From Candidatus Nanopelagicales bacterium (GTDB taxonomy: Bacteria; Actinomycetota; Actinomycetes; S36-B12; GCA-2699445), in the NCBI GenBank assembly GCA_037045355.1, contig JBAOHO010000029.1, positions 124,001 through 188,000 of the forward strand: DNA of 64,000 bases, read 5' to 3'. The position numbers and the translations under genes are program-made. The notes beneath the pieces are model-generated. The model did not search any database. It was given only the letters and a program-made list of their open reading frames with translations, and was not told where the DNA came from. Of the stretch, positions 16,537 through 24,891 are shown in pieces. Positions within the stretch are counted from its first letter, which is position 1. Every line of letters begins with the position of its first letter.

Positions 16537-17154
16537 GTGGTGGGGAGTCTGGTCATCCAGCGGGTCGATCTCGGCTCTCGACCCATCCCCTACGAAGAGG
16601 CCTGGCAGTTACAGCGGCGAATCCATGCCGAGGTATGTGAGGGACATCGGCCCGACACCTTACTGCTGTTGGAACACGAAGCTGTCTACACAGCGGGGTC
16701 GCGCACCCAGCCTCAGGATCGGCCCTGGGACGGTTCGCCCGTCCTCGACGTCGACCGCGGGGGTCGGATCACCTGGCACGGACCGGGACAACTCGTCGGT
16801 TACCCGATCGTGCGTCTTCCTCACCGCATGGATGTCGTGGCCTACGTTCGATTCCTCGAGGACCTCATCATGACGGTGTGCAGACACTTCGGGGTCGTGG
16901 GCTTCCGGGTCGAGGGCCGTTCCGGAGTCTGGGTCGACGGCCCGGCCAAGGTGGCTGCCATCGGGGTGCGAGTTGCGCGTGGAGTCACGATGCATGGCTT
17001 CGCCATCAACTGTGACTGTGACCTCTCCTGGGCGGAGCGCATCGTGCCGTGCGGAATCGACGATGCCACCGTGACGTCGCTGAGCGAAGTCACCGGCCGG
17101 CGGATCACCGTGGAAGAAGTCGCCGACACCGTTTCGGAGTATGTGCCCCGATGA
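16537..17154 (+). CDS. lipB: Octanoyltransferase
   Basis: Moves octanoate from acyl carrier protein to the lipoyl domains of E2 and GcvH, the first step of lipoate synthesis. The 205 residues contain RGGRITWHGPGQLVGYPI, the catalytic lysine in PAKVAAIGVRV (K138) and the acyl-accepting cysteine in IVPCGI (C172). GTG start. The stop overlaps the next ATG as ATGA. lipA follows after a membrane protein gene and a repeat array. Confidence 0.96.
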   Translation: MVGSLVIQRVDLGSRPIPYEEAWQLQRRIHAEVCEGHRPDTLLLLEHEAVYTAGSRTQPQDRPWDGSPVLDVDRGGRITWHGPGQLVGYPIVRLPHRMDVVAYVRFLEDLIMTVCRHFGVVGFRVEGRSGVWVDGPAKVAAIGVRVARGVTMHGFAINCDCDLSWAERIVPCGIDDATVTSLSEVTGRRITVEEVADTVSEYVPR

Positions 17155-18020
17155 TCGTGCTCAGGGCCTTGGGGGTCGTGCTGGCCGGACTCCTGGCCAC
17201 CGCCGCGTGCCTCGGCTTCGCCGTCGACCGCTCGTTGGCCGACTCGGCCGACTTCGTAGTTCGGATGGATCAAGCCCTCGACGACCCTCAGGTCATCGCC
17301 GAACTCCAGTCCGTGGTGCGAACCGAAACGCTGGCGGCGGCTGACCGATTGGCTGCAAGTGCGGGGCCGCTGGGTGGATTGGCCCGGTCCGGGGCACAGG
17401 CAGCCGCCGACCAACTCGCCGCCGCTGTCACGTCACCGGAGTTCCGTACTGCTTGGTCGTCATGGTCTGCACTGCTCTACGAAGGCTTGGCCGCCGAGCC
17501 GACAGGAGCAGGCGACGCTCAGGTGCAGGTCTCGGGATCTGTCATTGTTGTGGCGGTCGAACCGCTGCTGTCGCCGTTGCTCGGGGATTCTCTGGCGGGC
17601 AACCTCAGCGGGGTCCTCGACTTCCTCGGCCGTGACACCACCGTGTCCATCACGACCGGGGTTCCGCTGGAACAGATCCTGCAGGCGACCGGGCAACTGG
17701 CCGAGATGCGCTGGGGGCTGCTCATCGCCGCCTTGGCCGCAGGATTCCTCTCGGCGCTGGCCGCGCGGCCCCGCTGGGGCTGGTCAGCGGGAGTCCTCCT
17801 GTGGTGCGCCGCTTGTCTGGCCGGCGCCGGTTTCGTCATGGGACTCGCCGGGGCTGCTTCCGCTACGGGCTCGGACTACCCGGCGCTCAGCCGCAGCGTG
17901 ACGTCCGCCTTGACCGCCCCCTGGTCGGCGATGCTTCTGACAGTTGCGGCGGCGGTGGGAATCCTGGGAGTGGTCACCGCCGCTGTTGCGCTCGTGACCC
18001 GGGAACGCCCTCGCTCCTGA
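17151..18020 (+). CDS. Membrane protein of unknown function with large external domain
   Basis: 289 residues from the ATG at 17151, overlapping lipB by four bases. One N-terminal membrane segment (about 3-22) is followed by an extracytoplasmic domain of about 160 residues rich in alanine and in DDPQVIAELQ-like helices, then three C-terminal membrane segments. I do not recognise a named family. The frame is open upstream of 17151, but that part is the antisense-like shadow of lipB. Being coupled to lipB suggests shared expression rather than a shown role in lipoylation. Confidence 0.7.
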   Translation: MIVLRALGVVLAGLLATAACLGFAVDRSLADSADFVVRMDQALDDPQVIAELQSVVRTETLAAADRLAASAGPLGGLARSGAQAAADQLAAAVTSPEFRTAWSSWSALLYEGLAAEPTGAGDAQVQVSGSVIVVAVEPLLSPLLGDSLAGNLSGVLDFLGRDTTVSITTGVPLEQILQATGQLAEMRWGLLIAALAAGFLSALAARPRWGWSAGVLLWCAACLAGAGFVMGLAGAASATGSDYPALSRSVTSALTAPWSAMLLTVAAAVGILGVVTAAVALVTRERPRS

Positions 18021-18053
18021 GCCTCCCCGAACCGCCTGCCCGCCGGGACTTCT

Positions 18054-18178
18054 CTCCTACTCCCGCGGGTACCCGGGTCTCCTACTCCCGCGGGTACCCG
18101 GGTCTCCTACTCCCGCGGGTACCCGGGTCTCCTACTCCCGCGGGTACCCGGGTCTCCTGCTCCCGCAGGTACCCGAGT
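18054..18178. repeat. Five 25-base tandem repeats upstream of lipA
   Basis: Five head-to-tail 25-base units; the first four are identical and the fifth has three changes. Each begins CTCCTACTCCCGCGGG and contains the nested palindromes CCCGCGGG, GGTACC and CCCGGG. The array fills much of the gap between the membrane protein gene and lipA. Confidence 0.9.
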
Positions 18179-18255
18179 CTCGGTGGCGGGCTCCGCCGCG
18201 GATCGAACCGGCCGAGGGCGGACTCGGGTGTAGCTATTGAAGTTAGGGTAAGGAC

Positions 18256-19176
18256 ATGGGCGAGGACCGGCGGCTGCTGCGCATCGAACAACGCAACAGC
18301 GACACCCCTATCGAACGCAAACCCCCCTGGATCCGGACGACTCTGCGCACCGGTCCCGAGTACCTGCAGATCCGTTCCCTCGTCGAGCGCGAGAACCTCC
18401 ATACCGTCTGCCAGGAAGCGGGATGCCCCAACATCTACGAGTGCTGGGAGGATCGCGAGGCAACGTTCCTCATCGGCGGAGAGCAGTGCACCCGTCGGTG
18501 TGACTTCTGCCAGATCGACACGGGACGGCCGACGCCCCTGGATCTCGATGAACCGCAACGAGTCGCGGACAGCGTCGCCGCCATGGGGCTCGCTTATGCC
18601 ACCGTCACCGGCGTGGCTCGCGACGACCTGCCTGACCAAGGGGCCTGGCTCTACGCGGAGACTGTCTCAGCCATTCATCGCACTGTTCCGGACTGCGGCG
18701 TTGAAGTGCTGATCCCGGATTTCTCAGCCGAACTCGATCTGCTGGATCAGGTCTTTGCCGCGCGACCCGAGGTGCTGGCCCACAATCTCGAGACGGTACC
18801 GCGCATCTTCAAGCGAATCCGCCCGGCCTTCCGTTACCAGCGCTCGCTGGAAGTCCTCCAGCAGGCCAAGGACTTCGGGCTCATCACGAAGTCCAACCTG
18901 ATCTTGGGACTCGGGGAGGAACCTGACGAAGTCGAGCAGGCACTGGCCGATCTGCGATCTGTGTCCTGCGATCTCATCACGATCACCCAATACCTCCGCC
19001 CGAGTCCGCGGCACCATCCAGTGGCCCGCTGGGTGCATCCGGACGAGTTCCTGCACCTGGAGCAGGTTGCGCGCGACCTTGGTTTCTCCGGTGTCATGAG
19101 CGGCCCACTGGTCCGCTCCTCCTACCGTGCCGGGCGACTGTTCCGATCAGCGTCTGGCGTGTCGGCGGGTTCATGA
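18256..19176 (+). CDS. lipA: Lipoyl synthase
   Basis: Radical SAM enzyme that inserts two sulfurs into protein-bound octanoate. It has 306 residues. The auxiliary cluster cysteines are C52, C57 and C63 (CQEAGCPNIYEC), and the radical SAM CX3CX2C cysteines are C78, C82 and C85 (CTRRCDFC). The auxiliary-cluster serine lies in the C-terminal RSSYRAG at about 287. TGVARDDLPDQGA and HNLETVPR are further signatures. ATG at 18256 preceded by AGGGTAAGGAC. Works directly after LipB. Confidence 0.97.
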   Translation: MGEDRRLLRIEQRNSDTPIERKPPWIRTTLRTGPEYLQIRSLVERENLHTVCQEAGCPNIYECWEDREATFLIGGEQCTRRCDFCQIDTGRPTPLDLDEPQRVADSVAAMGLAYATVTGVARDDLPDQGAWLYAETVSAIHRTVPDCGVEVLIPDFSAELDLLDQVFAARPEVLAHNLETVPRIFKRIRPAFRYQRSLEVLQQAKDFGLITKSNLILGLGEEPDEVEQALADLRSVSCDLITITQYLRPSPRHHPVARWVHPDEFLHLEQVARDLGFSGVMSGPLVRSSYRAGRLFRSASGVSAGS

Positions 19177-19216
19177 CCGGTCAGGTGCGTCTCCCTCGGC
19201 TCTCCTGGATCTGGGC

Positions 19217-20326
19217 GTGAGTGCGAACACGCCAAGAAGTCGCTACCTGCGGCTCGTCACGGTGTCAACGGGGAACCCCGACACGGATCGACGTGCCACG
19301 ACACTGCTCAACAGCCTGCTGGTCATGGTGCCCGCGACGCTCATCGCCGCCGCCCTGTTCTGGAAGGAGGCCAACGGCGAACTAAGCGCACTGATACTCG
19401 TGCTGGTTGCGGCCCTGTGCGTGGGACTCTTCACCGTCTGTCGGGCGGGACACGTCAATATCGCTGTGCTCGGATTCTCCGCGACCCTGTGGATTCTCGT
19501 GGTCGGACAGCCCATCTTGAGTGGGGACTTGAGTACCAATGCGGCCCTCGTGGCGCCCGCGGGGGCCTTGATCCTGTTCCTACTGCCGTACAACTGGCGC
19601 TGGTGGTCCCTCGTCTGGGCAGGTAGCGCCTTGGCCGCGCTGTGGCTGGGCACGACCGACGAAGAGACCGTCTTGGCGTCGCGATGGATACAGCTGATCA
19701 GCGAAGCCCTGATCTCGCTGACGATGATCGTGCTGATCTCCTTCGCTGCCCAACAACTCCTGGTGGCGTCTCGCCGCGGCCAGGAGGTGTCCGCGGCACT
19801 CGAGTCGCAGAGTGAGCTTCTCAGTCAGTTGGAGCAAGCCGCGAACACGGACCCGCTCACTGGTCTGCTGAACCGCCGCGCCCTGGATCCGTTGCTCGAT
19901 GCCCAGCTGGTGGGACCGATGTCGCCCCATCCCGCCGTGGCGTTGGTCGACTTGGACAACTTCAAGCAGATCAATGACCAGGCCTCCCACGCCGCCGGGG
20001 ACATGGTCCTCGCCCGACTCGCTCAGATCCTCAGACACAACTCGCGGTCCAGCGATCTGCTGTTCCGACTCGGTGGCGATGAGTTCATGATCGTCTCCGG
20101 CCACGGTGGGGCCGAAGGGCTGGACAGTTGGCTCCAGAGACAGCGCACGATTCTCGCAGCCCAACATTGGTCCGATCTGCCGGCTGCGCTGCGACCGACG
20201 ATCAGCGCGGGAGTCACGAACGTCACCGATGACGCTCACATCACCCTACGAGCGGCCATGAACGATGCCGACCGCTTGCTCCGCGCGGCGAAGTCGTCGG
20301 GGCGCGACCGTATCGTGACGGGCTAG
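19217..20326 (+). CDS. Membrane-bound diguanylate cyclase (GGDEF)
   Basis: About six N-terminal membrane segments (residues roughly 25-190 from the chosen start), then a GGDEF domain making cyclic di-GMP. DPLTGLLNRRAL, DLDNFKQINDQ and LGGDEFMI are intact. RSSD five residues before GGDEF matches the product-inhibition I-site (RxxD). No EAL domain. The GTG at 19217 is chosen; the frame is open to 19127 inside lipA, and GTG 19262 is another option. A second GGDEF gene lies near 57.5-60 kb, so the organism probably uses cyclic di-GMP. Confidence 0.88.
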   Translation: MSANTPRSRYLRLVTVSTGNPDTDRRATTLLNSLLVMVPATLIAAALFWKEANGELSALILVLVAALCVGLFTVCRAGHVNIAVLGFSATLWILVVGQPILSGDLSTNAALVAPAGALILFLLPYNWRWWSLVWAGSALAALWLGTTDEETVLASRWIQLISEALISLTMIVLISFAAQQLLVASRRGQEVSAALESQSELLSQLEQAANTDPLTGLLNRRALDPLLDAQLVGPMSPHPAVALVDLDNFKQINDQASHAAGDMVLARLAQILRHNSRSSDLLFRLGGDEFMIVSGHGGAEGLDSWLQRQRTILAAQHWSDLPAALRPTISAGVTNVTDDAHITLRAAMNDADRLLRAAKSSGRDRIVTG

Positions 20327-20434
20327 AGTCCGTTCGAACCTTCGTCGCGCAGACCGTCCGCCAATTTCCCCTGACCTGCTACCTGCCGGCGCTGAGCCTT
20401 CCGGCGCAAGTCACGGCGCGGCCGGGGCGGATAC

Positions 20435-20460
20435 CACTAGGGGTGTCACCTACCCTAGTG
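20435..20460. promoter_or_regulatory. Inverted repeat directly before the DUF4191 gene
   Basis: CACTAGGG (20435-20442) and CCCTAGTG (20453-20460) form a perfect 8-base inverted repeat with a 10-base spacer, ending two bases before the ATG at 20463. TACCCT within it could act as a -10 element, so it may be an operator over a promoter with a very short leader. Confidence 0.5.
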
Positions 20461-20462
20461 AG

Positions 20463-21155
20463 ATGGCCGAAACTCCCGCACCCAAGAAGAAGCGCTTCGC
20501 CTGGGTCGGCCAGGTGCGCGACAACTACCGCATGACTGCCGAGGTCTACCCATCACTCGGGTGGATCATGGCCGGGATCTTCGTGGGCATCCTGGCTATT
20601 GCCCTGGTCATCGGCTTCCTCATCGGCAACCCCGTGACCGTCGGCCTCGTCGGTGTATCCCTAGGGCTGCTTGCTTCGATGTGGTTCTTCAGCCGCAAGG
20701 CGATGTCCGCCGCGTACAGCCAGGTCGAGGGACAACCTGGCGGGGCCGCCGCCGTCGCCCAAGCCATGCGCGGCAACTGGAGCACCACCCCCGCCGTGTC
20801 CGTCACGAAGAACCAGGACATGGTCCATCGGGTGGTCGGTCGACCAGGAGTGATTCTCGTGTCGGAGGGGCCATCCACCCGGGTGCGGCACATGCTCTCG
20901 AGCGAGAAGAAACGCACGCAGCGCTTCATCCCCGACACGCCCATCCATGAAGTCCAGGTCGGCGACGAAGCCGATCAGATCCCGATCGCGAAGTTGCAGA
21001 AGTCCCTGTCCAAACTCCCGAATGCCTTGACCCCCGCCGAAGTCACAGAGGTCAGGCGGCGACTCGATGCCCTCACGCAGCAGCCAGCGCCTATTCCGAA
21101 GGGACCGATGCCGCGCAGCCCCAAAGCTGCCAAGTCGCAGATGCGCGGCCGCTGA
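20463..21155 (+). CDS. DUF4191 family membrane protein
   Basis: 230 residues: a basic N-terminus (APKKKRFAWVGQVRDNYRMT), two membrane segments at about 35-55 and 60-77, then a cytoplasmic domain with VVGRPGVILVSEGPSTRVRHML and a proline/lysine C-terminus. This family is found next to lipA across actinobacteria. Its function is not known. The gene end is duplicated in the adjoining repeat. Confidence 0.88.
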   Translation: MAETPAPKKKRFAWVGQVRDNYRMTAEVYPSLGWIMAGIFVGILAIALVIGFLIGNPVTVGLVGVSLGLLASMWFFSRKAMSAAYSQVEGQPGGAAAVAQAMRGNWSTTPAVSVTKNQDMVHRVVGRPGVILVSEGPSTRVRHMLSSEKKRTQRFIPDTPIHEVQVGDEADQIPIAKLQKSLSKLPNALTPAEVTEVRRRLDALTQQPAPIPKGPMPRSPKAAKSQMRGR

Positions 21156-21180
21156 GTCACAGGTACGGGGCCGCTGAGCG
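21138..21180. repeat. 22-base duplication of the DUF4191 gene end
   Basis: CAGATGCGCGGCCGCTGAGT, which includes the DUF4191 stop TGA, is followed at a 22-base period by CAGGTACGGGGCCGCTGAGC. The second copy reaches to the end of the convergent gene at 21182. Confidence 0.7.
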
Positions 21181-21181
21181 G

Positions 21182-22753
21182 TCACTTCCCCGCGACGGGG
21201 ACACGTATCAGATCTGTGACTCCCTCACTGGCGATATAGACGTATCGGCTGTCCGGCGTGAACGTCACCGCCTCTCCCTGGCCCTGAGCCGGCAGCGTCA
21301 GTACACGTGGGTCAACACCCGGTACCCCGGTGAGCAACAGCGCATCGGCGTAGTAGCGGACGACAGTCAGGGTTCGGTCCGCAGCCACTGCTCCGTCAGT
21401 GGCCGTTGACCCCACCGTCTGGATCACGGAACCTGTGGTGGCGCTTCCGTCAGCGCGGAAGTTACCTCCGAGCCGGTACACCCCACCCACGGCTTCTTTG
21501 CTGATCAAGTAGATGTCACCGTTGGCCACCGGATCGACCAGGAGCGTCTCGCAGTTGCGTCGTCCCTCTGTCCAGGTCACCTGAATGGTCTCAACAGGCA
21601 CCGACTGATCGAGCAGGGCGGCGGGCTCGGCCAGTCGATACAACTGCACCCGCTCTCGAGTCAGACCGTTGTCTCCCACATCGGCCACCCACAACTCCGG
21701 CGATCCGGCAGCGTCGCGCCCCATCCCGATTGCCTCGATATCGCGCGCCGTGACGCCGTGCAATGCGACGACCGCGCGCACCGCGCAAGTGGTGACATCG
21801 ATCGCGAATATCCGAGCGCTGTCACCGGAGTCGTTGTGGGTCCAGACGATGCCCTCGTGAAGGATCGAACTCGCGAGGCCGCTGATCTCGGGCAGTCGCG
21901 GATCGGATATCTCGCACATGACCCGAGGTGTTGCGTCGATCGGCTCAGGTGCAGGTGTTGTCGCGGTCGGAGATGCCAGGGGGTCGGGTAGAGGTGCCGA
22001 CGCAGCGGGGGATGTGACCGGTTCCGGCGAGGGGGTCTCTAGTGGCAGCACTGGCGTGGGCGTCGGACTCGGATCCACGGTCGGGACCGCCGATGGTGTC
22101 GGTTCTGGCGGCTGAGCGTCGGGCGCCCTGACCAAGCCGCTCAACACGAAGTCGAACCACACCCCGTGGCGCCGCTCACTGTCGTCGTGAACCTCCACTG
22201 CAACCACGTTGCGACCAATTCGAAGCAGGCCTGTGGGAATCTCGGTTCCGCGCCAACGTCGGGGATGGCGCACGCTTCGGTTGGCGAGGGTCTGACGGTC
22301 AGGATTCGCGGAGATGTTGAAGCGCCAGATCCGCGACCCATTGAGGTAGGCCACCACGCCATCGGCGATCTGGGCACTGAGGCGCAGCCGCGGCACTACT
22401 GCGGGGTTCTCGACCTGGAACGTCGTCCGGAAGAAGTGGGCCTGCTTCCCTGCGACAAGTTCGGTCGCCGGATCGCGATAGCCGCGACCGAAGGGGGCAG
22501 GAGCGAAGTCCCAGGTCCGTGGTGAGCGGTCGCGTGATGACCAGCGAGGCCCTGGACTTCGATCACCGCCGATGAAGTTCCATCGGGCACCCTGGCCGAC
22601 CAGTGTTGCCTCGTGCTGGCCGCCTGTGACCGCGCGCTCGACCCCCCTGGGCTGGGAGTGCGTCGGCTCGTGAAGAACCACCGCTGCGGTGGGAGGGATC
22701 GCTGCGGGCCCTCCGGCCACTGCACAGGCGACGAGCAAAGTCAGCAGCCGCAT
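21182..22753 (-). CDS. Secreted two-domain protein: beta-sandwich plus propeller-like domain
   Basis: 523 residues from the ATG at 22753, which has GGAG upstream and begins a signal peptide (MRLLTLLVACAVAGGPAA). Residues about 75-205 look like a galactose-binding-type beta sandwich (FFRTTFQV..., VVAYLNGSRIWRFN, VVAVEVHDDSE). A 70-residue proline/threonine linker follows, then a domain with EISGLASS, WTHNDSGDSARIFAID, ARDIEAIGMG and ELWVADVGDN, typical of phytase-like or NHL-like propellers in exported proteins. No catalytic residues can be named. The frame is open to 22825, but the signal peptide decides the start. Confidence 0.7.
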   Translation of the reverse strand: MRLLTLLVACAVAGGPAAIPPTAAVVLHEPTHSQPRGVERAVTGGQHEATLVGQGARWNFIGGDRSPGPRWSSRDRSPRTWDFAPAPFGRGYRDPATELVAGKQAHFFRTTFQVENPAVVPRLRLSAQIADGVVAYLNGSRIWRFNISANPDRQTLANRSVRHPRRWRGTEIPTGLLRIGRNVVAVEVHDDSERRHGVWFDFVLSGLVRAPDAQPPEPTPSAVPTVDPSPTPTPVLPLETPSPEPVTSPAASAPLPDPLASPTATTPAPEPIDATPRVMCEISDPRLPEISGLASSILHEGIVWTHNDSGDSARIFAIDVTTCAVRAVVALHGVTARDIEAIGMGRDAAGSPELWVADVGDNGLTRERVQLYRLAEPAALLDQSVPVETIQVTWTEGRRNCETLLVDPVANGDIYLISKEAVGGVYRLGGNFRADGSATTGSVIQTVGSTATDGAVAADRTLTVVRYYADALLLTGVPGVDPRVLTLPAQGQGEAVTFTPDSRYVYIASEGVTDLIRVPVAGK

Positions 22754-22866
22754 CGTGTCTCCGATCTCGGCCTCTCGTTCCAGTCTAGGCCGGGTTCGCC
22801 CCACGATCGCTTCCATCGTTGCCACCGTGGGGCGAGCAGGACCGACAGAGCGCCGAACTGCTACTC

Positions 22867-24015
22867 CTAACGGAAGTGGTAGGCGCCGATCGCCAAGGGA
22901 TACGTGTTGCGCTGCCGGGTGGCCTTACCGGTGATCGAGACGACGTCGTCCCGCTCCGTCACATCACCCATTCGGCGATACCGGTCGAAGACGTAGGGCA
23001 GCGCTGACCCGCCGAACAGGATCGGACTGTCGCTCAGCTGGAAGTGCAGGTGCGGACCGGTGGTGTTCCCGCTGTTACCCAGCCGGCCGAGTCGCTGTCC
23101 CGTTCTGACCCGGTCACCTTGCTCCACGCGAACAGAACCCTCCTTCATGTGCGCGTACACCGCGAACACGCCAGCTCGGATCCGCACCGACACATGATTG
23201 CCCAGGAACTGCACTGCGCTGGTGAGGTCTTCACCTTCGGCGCCGGGTGGGATGTCCGGCATGTTGTTGCGGACCCTGACCACGACCCCGTCCGTTGCCG
23301 ACATGATCGGCGAACCAAAGGCGAAGTAGTCACTGTTGCGGGAGCCGTCACCGTCAGCCTGGCCACCGCCTCGAAGTTGCACGAAGTCGATCGCGAATCG
23401 CTCCATCTGCTGCCAAGTGCCACCAGTACTGAGTCGAGCCTTGGAATGCGGGCTGTCGGTGCAGCACGCGTTCAGATTGAGCCACCCTTGTCCGCGCAAC
23501 GGCGGTGCGATGCTGAGCGGAACGTGTGTGCGGATCGGGGCCTCGGGTGACCTGACGCTCCACTTCACCCCGGTCTGGCGCAAGGTCTCGGGCAGTTCGG
23601 TACCGGGCGGCACTTTGTACTCGATTCGATGCCTGATAGCGGTGGAGCGGGGACCGGCCCGCATATCCAGAGGCGCCACAAGCGTCTGACTCGGCGCTAT
23701 GACTCCCGGCGCGGGGCCCGGGTAGATCGTGGTGAGCGCATCCCGCAGATCGTCGCCTCGCAGCCAACTCAGTGTCCGACCGCGTTGGTCCTCGATCCAC
23801 AACTCCTCAGGGATCAAAGGGACCGGAAACAGGTTGGTGAGTCCCACCGTGTAGACGATCCGATGGTGTCCGTCATCGCCCGTGATCCGCCAGGGGCCTT
23901 GCGAGACGGAAACCGAGACTCCGACGAGCCGACCCGAGTCAGCAGTCACCGGTGACGCGATCGGAACCAGGGTGAGGACACCGGCTGTCAGGAGTACGGG
24001 CAGACGCATGCACAT
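22867..24015 (-). CDS. Secreted M23-family peptidase-like protein
   Basis: 382 residues with a signal peptide (about 1-26), an N-terminal beta-rich domain of about 170 residues and a C-terminal LytM/M23 domain. The domain shows GNHVSVRIRAGVFAVYAHMKEGSV, GDRVRTGQRLGRLGNSGNTTGPHLHFQL and LPYVFD. The HLH metal ligands and the aspartate in ERFAIDF are present, but the histidine normally four residues before that aspartate is arginine. It could be a variant peptidase or an inactive scaffold protein. Probably acts on cell-wall cross-links in the periplasm-like space. Start ATG 24015 or 24009. Confidence 0.82.
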   Translation of the reverse strand: MCMRLPVLLTAGVLTLVPIASPVTADSGRLVGVSVSVSQGPWRITGDDGHHRIVYTVGLTNLFPVPLIPEELWIEDQRGRTLSWLRGDDLRDALTTIYPGPAPGVIAPSQTLVAPLDMRAGPRSTAIRHRIEYKVPPGTELPETLRQTGVKWSVRSPEAPIRTHVPLSIAPPLRGQGWLNLNACCTDSPHSKARLSTGGTWQQMERFAIDFVQLRGGGQADGDGSRNSDYFAFGSPIMSATDGVVVRVRNNMPDIPPGAEGEDLTSAVQFLGNHVSVRIRAGVFAVYAHMKEGSVRVEQGDRVRTGQRLGRLGNSGNTTGPHLHFQLSDSPILFGGSALPYVFDRYRRMGDVTERDDVVSITGKATRQRNTYPLAIGAYHFR

Positions 24016-24112
24016 GCTTCAAGTCTGCCTGGCGAGTCCAGCGATCACGGGGCACTTGGTCCTTGTGATCATTGTCGCTGAGGCGGTCAGCGCTGTTCGG
24101 AGGACGGCGGCG

Positions 24113-24820
24113 TCAGGTCCCCGTGTAGGTGATGGAGACTGTGGGCGAGGTCGCCAGCACTTTGCCTGTCGGGTTCAATACCTGGACGCGGTACCGACCG
24201 ACCCCTGGCGCGTATCCCTCCACGGTTCCCGCCGCTCTTCCGGACTTGTTCAACCGTCGCACATCGACGCCCTGCCAACTGGTGCGACCCTTCACCTGGA
24301 TCGCGGCGCGCATTCCGGCCGCCATCTCGGCCGGCGTGACGGTGACGCTGTAAGGGACATTGACCCGGATCGGGGATGAACTCTTCGACAGTGTCAGGCG
24401 CGGAGACAGGGACAGCTTCGTCCAGGTGAACGTGGCCACCGTACTGCGGGCGAGGGTCCGCCCGTCTCCGGCGTTGACCAGAACGGCACGATATCGCTTC
24501 GTCCCGGAGGTTTTGGACGTGACCGTACTTGCGGCCACACCATCATTGCCGACACGAGGTCGATCGATGGTGCGCCAGCGAGTACCGCTGTCGATCTGGA
24601 GCAGAACCGTCCGACCTGCGGTCTTTGCGGAGGGCGTCGTTGTGACGCGGTAACTCACTGCTGTGGTCACGGCAGCGGACTTGCCACTGATCGCCAGCGA
24701 TGCGGTGTACATGACTCCCGTCGGCCGGGCTGATTGCCCGTTCCCAGAGGCGATGGAGAGCGGTCCGGCGACCACGATCACCAGCACCGCGGAGAGGACC
24801 GATAGTGCGCGAGTCTTCAT
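24113..24820 (-). CDS. Secreted protein with two Ig-like repeats
   Basis: 235 residues from the ATG at 24820, with a signal peptide MKTRALSVLSAVLVIVVAGPLS. Two similar beta-rich modules follow: AVTTAVSYRVTTTPSAKTAGRTVLLQ... and RVNVPYSVTVTPAEMAAGMRAAIQ..., each ending in a GVGRYRV/GTKRYRA strand. This is typical of Ig-like surface or matrix modules. It has no catalytic motif. An upstream in-frame start at 24850 would add ten residues before the signal peptide. Confidence 0.65.
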   Translation of the reverse strand: MKTRALSVLSAVLVIVVAGPLSIASGNGQSARPTGVMYTASLAISGKSAAVTTAVSYRVTTTPSAKTAGRTVLLQIDSGTRWRTIDRPRVGNDGVAASTVTSKTSGTKRYRAVLVNAGDGRTLARSTVATFTWTKLSLSPRLTLSKSSSPIRVNVPYSVTVTPAEMAAGMRAAIQVKGRTSWQGVDVRRLNKSGRAAGTVEGYAPGVGRYRVQVLNPTGKVLATSPTVSITYTGT

Positions 24821-24891
24821 AGGTCCAGTGTCGACCTGGCAGCTTCTCACCCTGAAGGGGTTCGCACGCAGTCGGGACCAACGTCCCGGGA

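Noticed and set aside
18054..18178. Possible CRISPR or attachment site
   Set aside because: Contiguous tandem units without spacers; no integrase or mobile genes nearby.
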